Under the pieces are notes generated by a model. It saw only the letters and a program-made list of their open reading frames with translations, was not told the origin of the DNA and made no database searches. From Sphingobium jiangsuense (lineage in GTDB: Bacteria; Pseudomonadota; Alphaproteobacteria; Sphingomonadales; Sphingomonadaceae), in assembly GCF_014196495.1 (NCBI RefSeq), contig NZ_JACIDT010000009.1, forward strand, positions 154,140 to 218,139: a DNA stretch of 64,000 bases, read 5' to 3'. Positions within the stretch are counted from its first letter, which is position 1; every line of letters begins with the position of its first letter. Of this stretch, positions 23,796 through 31,860 are shown in pieces. The translations under genes were made by a program, and so were the position numbers.

Positions 23796-25187
23796 ATGAC
23801 GCCCGAACCGCTTTCCCCCGCCGCGCGGCGGATCACGCTGGCGGTTTCGGTGACGCTGTTCATGGCGCTGATGGACGAGGCGGTGCTAGTGACGGCGATG
23901 CCGGGCATCGCGCGGCACATGGGGGTGTCGCCGCTGGCGCTGGGGCTGGCGGTGTCGATCTACATGGCGGCCGCCGTCGCGGTGCTGCCGGTCAGCGGCT
24001 GGATCGCCGGGCGTTATGGCGCGCGCCGCCTGTTCGTGCTGGGCAATCTCGCCTTCGGGGCCGCATCGCTGTGGTGCGGCCTTGCCGACAGCTATGGATG
24101 GTTCATCTGCGCCCGCGCCTTTCAGGGCGCGGCGGCCGGGCTGATGACGATGGTGGGCCGCCTGATCCTGCTGCGCGCCATCCCGCGCGGCCAATATGTC
24201 GCGGCGCTCAACCTCACCACCGTGCCGATGCTGATCGGCCCGACCATCGGCCCCGCGATCGGCGGGCTGATCGTCACCTATGGCCAATGGCCGATGATCT
24301 TCTTCCTCAACCTGCCCGCGGTGCTGCTGGTCGCCCTCGCCGCGCCACGGCTGATCCCGCCGGTTCCGGTCGAAGGCAAGACGCCGTTCGACTGGATCGG
24401 CGCGCTGCTGAGCAGCCTGTCGCTGGCCCTGCTGCTCGCGGGCCTGCATGGCCTTGAAACGCCGGACCGGCTGCCGCAGGCGCTCGCGCTGCTCCTCGCC
24501 GGCCTGCTGACGGGCGCGGCGGCCGTCCGGCATTTTCGCGGCCATCCCGCGCCGCTGCTCTCGCTCGCCCCGCTGCGCTGGCCGCGCTTTCGCGCCGCGA
24601 CGATCGCGGGGGGCATGCTGCTGCGCCTGCCGCTGCGCGCGCAATCCTTCGTCCTGCCGCTGATCCTCCAGCTCGCGCTGGGGCTGGAGCCGCTGCGCAC
24701 CGGCCTGCTGATGCTGGCGCTCACCGCCGGGGACCTGCTGTTCAAGCCGCTGGTCGTGCCGGTCTATCGCCGGGTGGGGCAGCACCGGGCGCTGCTCTGG
24801 TCCGGCCTGTTCGGGCTGGGCGCGGTGGCCGCGACGCTCGGCTTTGCCGAGGGGACCGGCGAATGGATCATCGTGCCGGTGATCGCGGCCTGCGGCATGG
24901 CGCGCTGCGTGCTGTTCACCGGCCTGTCGGCACTGGGCCTTTCCGACCTGCCCGCCGCGCAGCTGGGCGCCGCCAATGTCCTGATGAACATCAGCCAGCA
25001 GCTTGCGGGCACCCTTGCGGTGGCGACGACCGCGATCGTCATCCAGCTGGCCGGGGCGGGCGGCACGGCGACCCTTGCCGATTTCCGCCGGGCCACGCTC
25101 TGCCTGCTGGCGGTCGGGCTGGCCGGGCTCGTCTCGCTTGCCCGGATGAAGGCGGATTCCCCTGCCGCCGGGGGCGGGGGGTCATGA
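23796..25187 (+). CDS. MFS transporter, DHA2 (EmrB/QacA, 14-helix) type
   Basis: 463 aa with about 14 hydrophobic segments. The first helix has SVTLFMALMDEAVLVTAMPGIARHMG, close to the LDxTIVNVALP motif of DHA2 exporters with the conserved Asp shifted in an altered context. The loop 2-3 motif is GWIAGRYGARRLFVLG, and the helix 5 antiporter motif is visible in VPMLIGPTIGPAIGGLI. It is probably a proton-driven exporter protecting against the pathway substrate or intermediates. It closes the operon that starts at 20654 and is followed by the GntR regulator gene. Confidence 0.9.
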   Translation: MTPEPLSPAARRITLAVSVTLFMALMDEAVLVTAMPGIARHMGVSPLALGLAVSIYMAAAVAVLPVSGWIAGRYGARRLFVLGNLAFGAASLWCGLADSYGWFICARAFQGAAAGLMTMVGRLILLRAIPRGQYVAALNLTTVPMLIGPTIGPAIGGLIVTYGQWPMIFFLNLPAVLLVALAAPRLIPPVPVEGKTPFDWIGALLSSLSLALLLAGLHGLETPDRLPQALALLLAGLLTGAAAVRHFRGHPAPLLSLAPLRWPRFRAATIAGGMLLRLPLRAQSFVLPLILQLALGLEPLRTGLLMLALTAGDLLFKPLVVPVYRRVGQHRALLWSGLFGLGAVAATLGFAEGTGEWIIVPVIAACGMARCVLFTGLSALGLSDLPAAQLGAANVLMNISQQLAGTLAVATTAIVIQLAGAGGTATLADFRRATLCLLAVGLAGLVSLARMKADSPAAGGGGS

Positions 25188-25268
25188 ATACGGGTCGTTG
25201 CACCTTGTCATCCGTAGTCGTATTGCGGTGCTGCGCGAATTTTTGAAGAAATCGGGAGAAAGTCGAAA

Positions 25269-26033
25269 ATGGCGAGGTCTGGTTCTGATGACGATGATGC
25301 GAAGCGTTCTGTCGCCAGTCTGGTCTATGACAGAATATCGGCGCGCATCACTTCGGGCGATTTCGGCGCGAACGAGCGTCTGACCGAAGCCGAGCTGGTC
25401 AAGGAACTGGGCGTCAGCCGGGGCGCGGTGCGCGAGGCGATGAGCAAGCTCGCCGCCGACGGCCTGATCGAGATAGAGCTGAACAAGGGGGCCATCGTTC
25501 AGGCGATCACCCGCAAGGACATGTCCGATTTTCTTCAGGTGCGCGCGCTCTACGAATCCTTCGCCGCCCGTCTTGCCGCGAAACGGATCGACGAGCCGGG
25601 CTCGCGCGAGCTGGTGCACAGCGTGATCGAGGATTACGGCGCGCTGATCGACAACCCCAATTCCGACGCGCTGGTGGATGTCGACGCCCGCTATCACAGC
25701 GTGATCATGGACCTTTCCGGCAACGGCATCATGGCGGCGGAATGGCGGCGGCTGCGGCGGTCCCGCTATCGCGTGGCCTACATCCGCTCGCTGACCCAGG
25801 CCGAGATCATCGAAGCGGCGGAACGGGACCGGGAAACGCTCTACGCCATTCTGGACGGCGACGCGGAGCTGGCCGCGTCCTGCGCCGAGCGCAACGTGAC
25901 CATGACCAACCGGCGCATCCAGCGCCTGCCGAACGAGCAGTTCGACGCGATCTTCAACCCTTCGGGCAAGCGCAAGTCGGGCGGCGGGCGGCTGGGCCGG
26001 GGGCGCAAGGCGGCGGCATCCGCCGACAGCTGA
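25269..26033 (+). CDS. GntR-family regulator, FadR subfamily with FCD ligand domain
   Basis: 254 aa. N-terminal winged helix with RLTEAELVKELGVSRGAVREAMSKLAADGLIEIE (about 35-70), which is the GntR DNA-binding signature; C-terminal all-helical FCD domain (about 95-220). The FCD Asp and first His are present in VDARYHSVIM. By my alignment, the two further His ligands usual in metal-binding FCD domains are replaced, in ERDRETLYAIL and in CAERNVTM, so metal-dependent ligand binding may be altered. The FadR subfamily recognises TNGTNNNACNA-type sites, the same form as the repeated motif in the promoters of this cluster, so it is the best candidate to control them. Likely a repressor released by a pathway acid. 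Confidence 0.92.
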   Translation: MARSGSDDDDAKRSVASLVYDRISARITSGDFGANERLTEAELVKELGVSRGAVREAMSKLAADGLIEIELNKGAIVQAITRKDMSDFLQVRALYESFAARLAAKRIDEPGSRELVHSVIEDYGALIDNPNSDALVDVDARYHSVIMDLSGNGIMAAEWRRLRRSRYRVAYIRSLTQAEIIEAAERDRETLYAILDGDAELAASCAERNVTMTNRRIQRLPNEQFDAIFNPSGKRKSGGGRLGRGRKAAASADS

Positions 26034-26046
26034 CGCCCGCACCCGA

Positions 26047-26982
26047 TCAGCGCGCCGCGCCATCGCGGCGGCGCGTGCGCCAGCGGCCGGGGCTCAGGCC
26101 GAAGCGGCGCACGAACGCCCGGTTGAACGCGGCCTCCGCGCTATAGCCGACGCGTTCGGCGATCGTCTTGACCGGGCTGCCCTCGCGCATCAGCATGTCC
26201 GCCGCCATGTCCATCCGCAGGCCGGTCAGGCAGTGCAGCGGCGGCACCCCCAGCAGTTCCTGAAAACGCACGGCAAAGGCGGTGCGGGACATGCCCGCCA
26301 CCTTCGCCAGCCCCTCGACCGTCCACGGCGCGGCGGGCGCGCGGTGGAACGCCGCCAGCGCGCGCCAGATGCGGGAATCATGCAGCGCCGTGGGCAGGGC
26401 CTTGCGCAATTGCTCGGTTTCCTCCGACATGTGGCGGACCAGCACGATCACGATCAGCTCGGCCAGCCTTTGCAATATGCCCGCCCGGTCTATCCGCTCC
26501 CGATCGGATGAAAGCTCTAGCACGATCAGATCGCCCAGCTGCGCGATCCAGCTGGCGGCCGGCCCCGGATGATCGCTCGGCACATGCACCGTCGCCCAGA
26601 AGGACGCCAGCAGCAGATTGGCCTCCAGCGGCGCATGGCCCGCCACCAGTTCCAGCGGATGATCCGTATCGGGGACCCAGGGTTCGAGCTGCGCGAAATT
26701 GCGCGACCCGCCGGGCCGGGCCGATATTTCCGTGAACTCGAACGAGCGGCGGCCGTCGATGCCGATGCAGCTGCCGCACTCGACGAGAATCGGCGGTTCG
26801 TTCTCCAGCCGGACCGACACCGCCCCCCGGCGCACCTGAAAGAACCAGCTTCGCGGCGAGGGCGGAAATTTTATCCGTTCGCCTGCGCGGAAGCGCAGAA
26901 AGCCGAAATCGACCCCCTCCATGCGCGGTTCGGGCAGCCGCGCGAGCGATGTCATTTTGAACGATCGGTCAAGTGTTTTCAT
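26047..26982 (-). CDS. AraC-family transcriptional regulator (cupin_6-type sensor domain)
   Basis: About 311 aa; ATG 26982 is a reasonable start but 26955 or 27012 cannot be excluded as ribosome-binding sites are weak. The N-terminal half is a cupin-like ligand domain (GERIKFPPSPRSWFFQVRRGAVSVRLEN, ILVECGSCIGIDGRRSFEF). The C-terminal double helix-turn-helix is clear: WTVEGLAKVAGMSRTAFAVRFQELLG and GSPVKTIAERVGYSAEAAFNRAFVRRFGLSPGRWR. It is divergent from the Rieske dioxygenase operon at 27061 with only ~80 bp between starts, so it very likely activates that operon in response to an aromatic inducer. Convergent with the GntR gene. Confidence 0.9.
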   Translation of the reverse strand: MKTLDRSFKMTSLARLPEPRMEGVDFGFLRFRAGERIKFPPSPRSWFFQVRRGAVSVRLENEPPILVECGSCIGIDGRRSFEFTEISARPGGSRNFAQLEPWVPDTDHPLELVAGHAPLEANLLLASFWATVHVPSDHPGPAASWIAQLGDLIVLELSSDRERIDRAGILQRLAELIVIVLVRHMSEETEQLRKALPTALHDSRIWRALAAFHRAPAAPWTVEGLAKVAGMSRTAFAVRFQELLGVPPLHCLTGLRMDMAADMLMREGSPVKTIAERVGYSAEAAFNRAFVRRFGLSPGRWRTRRRDGAAR

Positions 26983-27060
26983 GTCGCAGCCAAAGCCTGA
27001 ACGGGTGGTCAAGGATATAGATTTCTCCAGAAACGAAAATCAAAAATTCAGGAGACGGCA

Positions 27061-28407
27061 GTGACGGGCTTTGACGCCGCCATGGCGCGAGAGAAGGCGA
27101 CGCGTATCTTCGACAGGGACGCCGGGACGATCGAGGCCAGCGCCTATGTCGATCCGGACATCTACCGGCTGGAGCTGGAGAATATTTTCCGGCGCACATG
27201 GCTTTTCCTCGCGCATGAAACGCAGATCCGCGCGCCCGGCGACTTTCTGGCGACCTATATGGGCGAGGATCCCGTCATCGTTGTCCGCCAGAAGGACGGC
27301 GGGGTCAAGGCGTTCCTCAACCAGTGCCGCCACCGGGGCATGCGCCTGTGCCGGTCCGACGCGGGCAAGGCCAGCAACTTCACCTGCGTCTATCATGGCT
27401 GGGTCTATGGCCTGGGCGGCGAGCTGGTCGGCGTGCCGCTGGAGGAACCGGCCTATGGCACGGTCGACCGCGCCGCGTGGAGCGCCCGCCCGGTGCCGCG
27501 CATCGCCCGCTACAAGGGGCTGATCTTCGGCTGCTGGGATGAGAATGTCCCCGATTTCACCGACTATCTGGGCGACGCGGCCTTCTATCTCGATATCTTG
27601 CTCGATCGTTCCCCGGCGGGCACCGAGGCGATCGGCGGCATCCATAAATGGGTGATCCCCTGCAACTGGAAATTCGCCGCCGAACAGTTCGCGTCCGATT
27701 CCTACCATGCGCTGTTCGCCCATCTTTCCGCCGCGGCGGTGACGATGCCAGACGGCAGCTATTCCGCCGACTGGGGCGGGGAGGGGTTCCAGTTCACCAG
27801 CGACCGGGGCCATGGCACCGGCTTCCTGCTCGACGCCGGGCGGCGCGAGATGCTCACCGCCTTCGTCGGGCCGGAGGTGGCGCGCTATGCGATGGAAGAG
27901 GGGATGGGCAGCGCGATCGAGCGGCTGGGCGCGATGCGCGGGCAGCGGATGCATGCGCAGCATATGACCATCTTCCCGAATTTCTCCTTCCTTCCGTCGG
28001 TCAACACCGTGCGGGTGTGGCACCCCAAGGGCCCGAACGAGATAGAGGTCTGGGCGTGGAACCTGGTCGAGGCGGATGCGTCGGACGCGGTGAAGGAAGC
28101 CTATCGCGTCGGCGGGCTGCGCTCGTTCAGCGCGAGCGGCATCTTCGAGCAGGAGGACGGCGAGAACTGGGTCGAGATCCAGCGCTGCCTGCAAGGGCCG
28201 GTGGCGCGCGACACGGTGTTTCATGTCGGCATGGGCCTCGGCCGTCCGGACGCCGCCGATCCCGATCTTCCCGGCCGACTCGGCTGGGTGTTCTCCGAAG
28301 TCGCCGCGCGCGGCTTCTACACCCAGTGGCAGCGCCTGCTCGCCGACCCGGACGCGCCGGTTATCCCTTCCGCCGACCATGGGGAGGCCAACCATGCCGC
28401 GCAATGA
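27061..28407 (+). CDS. Ring-hydroxylating dioxygenase alpha (large) subunit
   Basis: 448 aa starting at GTG 27061 with CAGGAG upstream. Rieske ligands in CRHRGMRLCRSDAGKASNFTCVYHGWVYG (C-x-H and C-x2-H) and mononuclear iron ligands in ASDSYHALFAHLS (Asp, His-x4-His) plus a late Asp. Length and layout are those of the naphthalene/biphenyl/benzoate-type alpha subunit working as an alpha3beta3 complex with the beta subunit that follows. The ferredoxin at 31540 is its probable electron donor; the ferredoxin reductase is not in this window beyond the unrelated type at 1484. It adds O2 to a ring to give a cis-dihydrodiol. First gene of a long operon. Confidence 0.95.
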   Translation: MTGFDAAMAREKATRIFDRDAGTIEASAYVDPDIYRLELENIFRRTWLFLAHETQIRAPGDFLATYMGEDPVIVVRQKDGGVKAFLNQCRHRGMRLCRSDAGKASNFTCVYHGWVYGLGGELVGVPLEEPAYGTVDRAAWSARPVPRIARYKGLIFGCWDENVPDFTDYLGDAAFYLDILLDRSPAGTEAIGGIHKWVIPCNWKFAAEQFASDSYHALFAHLSAAAVTMPDGSYSADWGGEGFQFTSDRGHGTGFLLDAGRREMLTAFVGPEVARYAMEEGMGSAIERLGAMRGQRMHAQHMTIFPNFSFLPSVNTVRVWHPKGPNEIEVWAWNLVEADASDAVKEAYRVGGLRSFSASGIFEQEDGENWVEIQRCLQGPVARDTVFHVGMGLGRPDAADPDLPGRLGWVFSEVAARGFYTQWQRLLADPDAPVIPSADHGEANHAAQ

Positions 28408-28939
28408 CGCCGCCATGCTCGAAACCCTTATCCTGCACCATCGCATCGAGCGCTTCTATTATGACGAGGCGGCGCTGCTGGACGACCGCCGCTATGAGGA
28501 GTGGCTGGCGCTGTTTGCGGAGGACATTCATTATGTCATGCCGCTGCGCACCAACCGCGTGCGGCGCGAGCGGAAGCTGGAATATTCCGCGCCGCAGGAA
28601 AGCGCCTATTTCGACGAGGACCATGCCTCGCTCGACATGCGGGTGCGCAAATTCGCCAGCGGCACCAACTGGGCGGAGGAGCCGCCGTCGCGCACGCGGC
28701 ACCTGATCGGCAATGTGCGGGTCGATGCCGGTGAGACGGGCGGGGGTGAGGCGAGCGAGATCGCCGTGCGCTCTGCCTTTATCATCTACCGCAACCGGCT
28801 CGAACGGCAGACCGAGGTTTTCGCGGGCGAGCGGCAGGACGTGCTGCGCGCGGAGGGCGACAGCTTCCGCATCGCCCGCCGCCGCATCCTGCTCGATCAG
28901 GCCACGCTGCTCACCAGCAGCCTCAGCTTTTTCTTCTGA
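28394..28939 (+). CDS. Ring-hydroxylating dioxygenase beta (small) subunit
   Basis: 181 aa from ATG 28394, overlapping the alpha-subunit stop by 14 bp. Family motifs include RIERFYYDEAALLDDRRYEEWLALFAEDIHYVMPLR and DQATLLTSSLSFFF at the C-terminus, typical of the aromatic dioxygenase beta subunit (NTF2-like cone fold). It has a structural role in the alpha3beta3 hexamer and may tune substrate range. Overlap with the alpha gene suggests translational coupling for equal amounts. Confidence 0.94.
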   Translation: MPRNDAAMLETLILHHRIERFYYDEAALLDDRRYEEWLALFAEDIHYVMPLRTNRVRRERKLEYSAPQESAYFDEDHASLDMRVRKFASGTNWAEEPPSRTRHLIGNVRVDAGETGGGEASEIAVRSAFIIYRNRLERQTEVFAGERQDVLRAEGDSFRIARRRILLDQATLLTSSLSFFF

Positions 28940-28953
28940 ACGGGGAGGCGCTT

Positions 28954-29760
28954 ATGGGCAGGCTTGCAGGCCAATCCGTCTATATCACCGGCGCCGCCGG
29001 GGGGCTGGGGCTGGCGATCGTGCGCCGCTTCGTGGCCGAGGGCGCGCGCTGCGTGGTGCTCGACCGCCGGAAACCCGATCCGGACGTCGCGGCGGCGCTC
29101 GGTGAGGCCGTCCGCTTCCTGGAAGGCGACGTGCGCGACGCCGCCGCGCATCGCGGCGCGGTCGAAACCGCGCTCGCGCAGTTCGGCGCGCTCGATTGCT
29201 TCATCGGCAATGCGGGCATCTGGGATTTCAACCGCTCGCTGCGCGCGATGGACGCGGCGGCGCTGGAAAGCGGCTTCCACGAACTGTTCGGCATCAACGT
29301 GCTGGGCTATCTGCTCGGCGCGAAGGCGGCGGCGGCGGCGCTGGCGGATAGCGGGGGCAGCATGATCTTCACCCTGTCCAACGCCGCGACGATGAGCAAT
29401 GGCGGCGGCGTGCTCTATACCGCGTCCAAGCATGCGGGGCTCGGCATCGTGCGCCAGCTTGCCTATGAGCTTGCGCCGAGGGTGCGCGTCAACGCGGTCG
29501 CGCCCGGCGCGATCCTCACCGGCCTCAGCGGCCCCGCCAGCCTCGGCCTCGATGATCAGACCATCCGCTCGCTGGGCTTCGAGGCGGTCGCCGACAAGAT
29601 CGTGCCCTTGGGCCGGATTCCCGAAATCGAGGACTATGTGCCCGCCTACGTCTTTCTGGCCGCGCGGGACGAGAATGTGCCCGCGACCGGCATGGTGCTC
29701 CGCTATGACGGGGGCCTTTCCGTGCGCGGTTTCCTGTCGGCCAATGGAGACGGACAATGA
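28954..29760 (+). CDS. SDR-family cis-dihydrodiol dehydrogenase (BphB/NahB-like)
   Basis: 268 aa. Rossmann motif VYITGAAGGLGLAIVRRF with the TGxxxGxG pattern, NAG motif in CFIGNAGIWDF and the catalytic Tyr-x3-Lys in GGGVLYTASKHAG; Ser partner in FTLSNAATMSNG. The size and GIWDFNRSL segment are close to cis-2,3-dihydrodiol dehydrogenases. It would oxidise the cis-diol from the dioxygenase to a catechol with NAD+, ready for the extradiol enzyme encoded next (ATGA overlap). Confidence 0.94.
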   Translation: MGRLAGQSVYITGAAGGLGLAIVRRFVAEGARCVVLDRRKPDPDVAAALGEAVRFLEGDVRDAAAHRGAVETALAQFGALDCFIGNAGIWDFNRSLRAMDAAALESGFHELFGINVLGYLLGAKAAAAALADSGGSMIFTLSNAATMSNGGGVLYTASKHAGLGIVRQLAYELAPRVRVNAVAPGAILTGLSGPASLGLDDQTIRSLGFEAVADKIVPLGRIPEIEDYVPAYVFLAARDENVPATGMVLRYDGGLSVRGFLSANGDGQ

Positions 29761-30659
29761 ATGGCGCTTGGAATGAAGAGGCAGCGGTGGGCGCGCTGGG
29801 CTATATCGGCATCGGCGTATCGTCGCCTGAGAAATGGGCGGATTTCAGCGCCCTGCTCGGCCTGATGCCGGGCGAGCCGGGGCCGGACGGGTCGATCCGC
29901 TATCGCATGGACGAGTGCGCCTGGCGCATCGCGCTGCATGCCGACGATATCGACGATTGCCTCTATGCCGGTTTCGATTGCGGCACGCAGGCGCGGTTCG
30001 AGGCGGTGCTCGCGCGGATCGCGAAAGCGGGCATCGCCGCCACGCGCGACGAGGATCTGGCGCGGGTGCGCGGCGTCATGAAGCTGGCGCGGCTGACCGA
30101 CCCGGACGGCGTGCCGCTGGAGCTGTATTACGGACCGCGCGTGGTGCCGGAGCAGCCTTTCCGCTCGCCGCAGCCGCTCTCCCGCTTCATGACCGGCGCG
30201 AACGGCCTCGGCCATGTGATCGTCAACGCCGACGATCCGGCGGCGAGCGCGGCCTTCTACAGGGACGTGCTGGGGCTGTCGCTGTCCGACCGCATCCTGT
30301 TCGAGGCCGCGCCGGGCGTGGTCATCCCGCTGACCTTCCTGCATTGCAACGAGCGGCATCATTCGATCGCCATCGCCCCCAGGATGCCCGACAGCAAGCG
30401 GGTGCATCATCTGATGCTGGAGGTGCCGGGGATCGACGATGTCGGCTTCGCGCTCGATCGCGTCATGGCCGCCGGGCTGGAGATTTCCGCCACGCTGGGC
30501 CGGCATTCGAACGACCGCATGATCAGCTTCTACGTCCGCACGCCGAGCGGCTTCGAGGTCGAATATGGCTGCGAGGGCCTCGCCGTCGACCGCGCGACAT
30601 GGACGGTCGCCGATCATGCCAGCATCAGCGTCTGGGGCCACCGGCGCGAACGTATCTGA
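29757..30659 (+). CDS. Type I extradiol dioxygenase 2 (two-domain VOC, BphC-like)
   Basis: 300 aa starting in an ATGA overlap with the dehydrogenase. Metal ligands: His in NGLGHVIVNADD, His in RVHHLMLEV and Glu in GFEVEYGCEG; catalytic His in CNERHHSIAIA and conserved Tyr in ISFYVRTPSG. It should convert the catechol from the SDR step to a 2-hydroxy-6-oxo-dienoate. It resembles the dioxygenase at 9218 (same length class and C-terminal motifs) but the two are clearly diverged, consistent with different ring substrates. Confidence 0.95.
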   Translation: MNGAWNEEAAVGALGYIGIGVSSPEKWADFSALLGLMPGEPGPDGSIRYRMDECAWRIALHADDIDDCLYAGFDCGTQARFEAVLARIAKAGIAATRDEDLARVRGVMKLARLTDPDGVPLELYYGPRVVPEQPFRSPQPLSRFMTGANGLGHVIVNADDPAASAAFYRDVLGLSLSDRILFEAAPGVVIPLTFLHCNERHHSIAIAPRMPDSKRVHHLMLEVPGIDDVGFALDRVMAAGLEISATLGRHSNDRMISFYVRTPSGFEVEYGCEGLAVDRATWTVADHASISVWGHRRERI

Positions 30660-30704
30660 AGAAAGCGCGGGAAACGCGCGACACGAATAACGGGGAGAAT
30701 AGCA

Positions 30705-31547
30705 ATGACCTCTCAACCCATCGGAGCCGGCCGGATCGTCGATGTCGACGGCATCGAAACCCATGTGCACGAGGCCGGGTCGGGCCACCCGATCGTGCTG
30801 ATCCACGGCGCGGGGCCGGGCGCCACGGGCCTTTCCAACTGGTCGCGCAATATCGAGGCGCTGGCGCGCGATTTCCATGTCATCGTCGTGGACCTGCCCG
30901 GTTTCGGCCAATCGCGGAAGATGCGTATCCCGCCCGCCTTCTTCGAATTTTACGGGCTGCACATCGGCAAGCTGCTCGACGCCATGGGCCTGGAGAAGGC
31001 GCATATGGTCGGCAATTCGCTGGGCGGCGGCGCGTCGATGATGCTGGCGCTGCGGCGGCCGGAAAAGGTCGGCAAGCTGGTGCTGATGGGATCGGGCGGG
31101 GGCTTTCCGGTCACTTCGGTCATGCCCACCACCGGGCTCAAGATGCTGATGGGCTTCTACGAGGCGCCCGGCCCGTCGCGCGAGCGGCTGGCCGCGTTCA
31201 TCGGCGAGATGGTGTTCGACAGGGCGATGATCACCGAGCAACTGCTGGAAGAAAGGCTGAGCGCGGCGCTGGCGCCCGATCTGGTCGCCTGCCCGCCCTT
31301 CGGCTTTCGCGACGGCCGCCCGCCGGTGCCGGACGATGTGTGGCGCGAGCGGCTCGATCGGCTGCCGCACAGGACGCTGATCGTCTGGGGCCGCGAGGAT
31401 CGCGTGATGCCGCTCGACAACGGCTTCATCCTGCTGAAGCAGATCCCCGGTGCGCGCATGCATATCCTGCCCCATTGCGGCCATTGGGCGCAGTGGGAGA
31501 AGGCGGAGGAGTTCAACGCGCTGGTGGGACAGTTCCTCCGTGACTGA
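30705..31547 (+). CDS. Alpha/beta hydrolase 2, meta-cleavage-product C-C hydrolase
   Basis: 280 aa. LIHGAGPGATGLSNWSRN is the classic C-C hydrolase oxyanion-hole motif, MVGNSLGGGASM carries the nucleophile Ser, WGREDRVMP the Asp and LPHCGHWAQWEK the His. It would hydrolyse the ring-fission product from the dioxygenase at 29757. GGGGAG precedes the ATG at 30705. Followed by the ferredoxin gene with an 8-bp overlap. Confidence 0.94.
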   Translation: MTSQPIGAGRIVDVDGIETHVHEAGSGHPIVLIHGAGPGATGLSNWSRNIEALARDFHVIVVDLPGFGQSRKMRIPPAFFEFYGLHIGKLLDAMGLEKAHMVGNSLGGGASMMLALRRPEKVGKLVLMGSGGGFPVTSVMPTTGLKMLMGFYEAPGPSRERLAAFIGEMVFDRAMITEQLLEERLSAALAPDLVACPPFGFRDGRPPVPDDVWRERLDRLPHRTLIVWGREDRVMPLDNGFILLKQIPGARMHILPHCGHWAQWEKAEEFNALVGQFLRD

Positions 31548-31860
31548 GACGCGCGTTTCCGCCGGACGGGTGGACGACTGGCCCGATGGCGACATTCGCC
31601 GGATCGAGGGCGAGCCGCCGATCGCCGTGTGCAACGACGGCGGCACCTTCTACGCCACCGCCGACTGGTGCACCCATGACCGCGCCTCGCTGGCCGAGGG
31701 CTGGGTGGAGGACGGGGCGATCGTCTGCCCGTGGCACATGGCGAAATTCTGCCTGCGCACCGGCGCGGCGCTGAGCGCGCCCGCGTTCGTCGACATCGAA
31801 TGCTTCAAGGTGACGGTGGAGGATGGCGAGGTGTTCGTCATCCGGGAGGCGGCGGCATGA
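31540..31860 (+). CDS. Rieske-type [2Fe-2S] ferredoxin of the ring dioxygenase
   Basis: 106 aa starting at GTG 31540, inside the end of the hydrolase gene. Rieske ligands: C-x-H in WCTHDRASLAEGW and C-x2-H in IVCPWHMAKFCLRTG. Small, soluble, like BphF/DitA3/NahAb. It passes electrons from an NADH ferredoxin reductase to the alpha/beta dioxygenase. No ferredoxin reductase gene is in this operon, so one must be borrowed from elsewhere. Its stop overlaps the CoA-ligase start (ATGA). Confidence 0.93.
   Translation: MTETRVSAGRVDDWPDGDIRRIEGEPPIAVCNDGGTFYATADWCTHDRASLAEGWVEDGAIVCPWHMAKFCLRTGAALSAPAFVDIECFKVTVEDGEVFVIREAAA

Noticed and set aside
25198..25383. Operator copy upstream of the GntR gene (autoregulation)
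   Set aside because: TTGTCATCCGTAG near 25205 has the first half-site only; no full YGT-N3-AC-R was found in the 80 bp before the gene.
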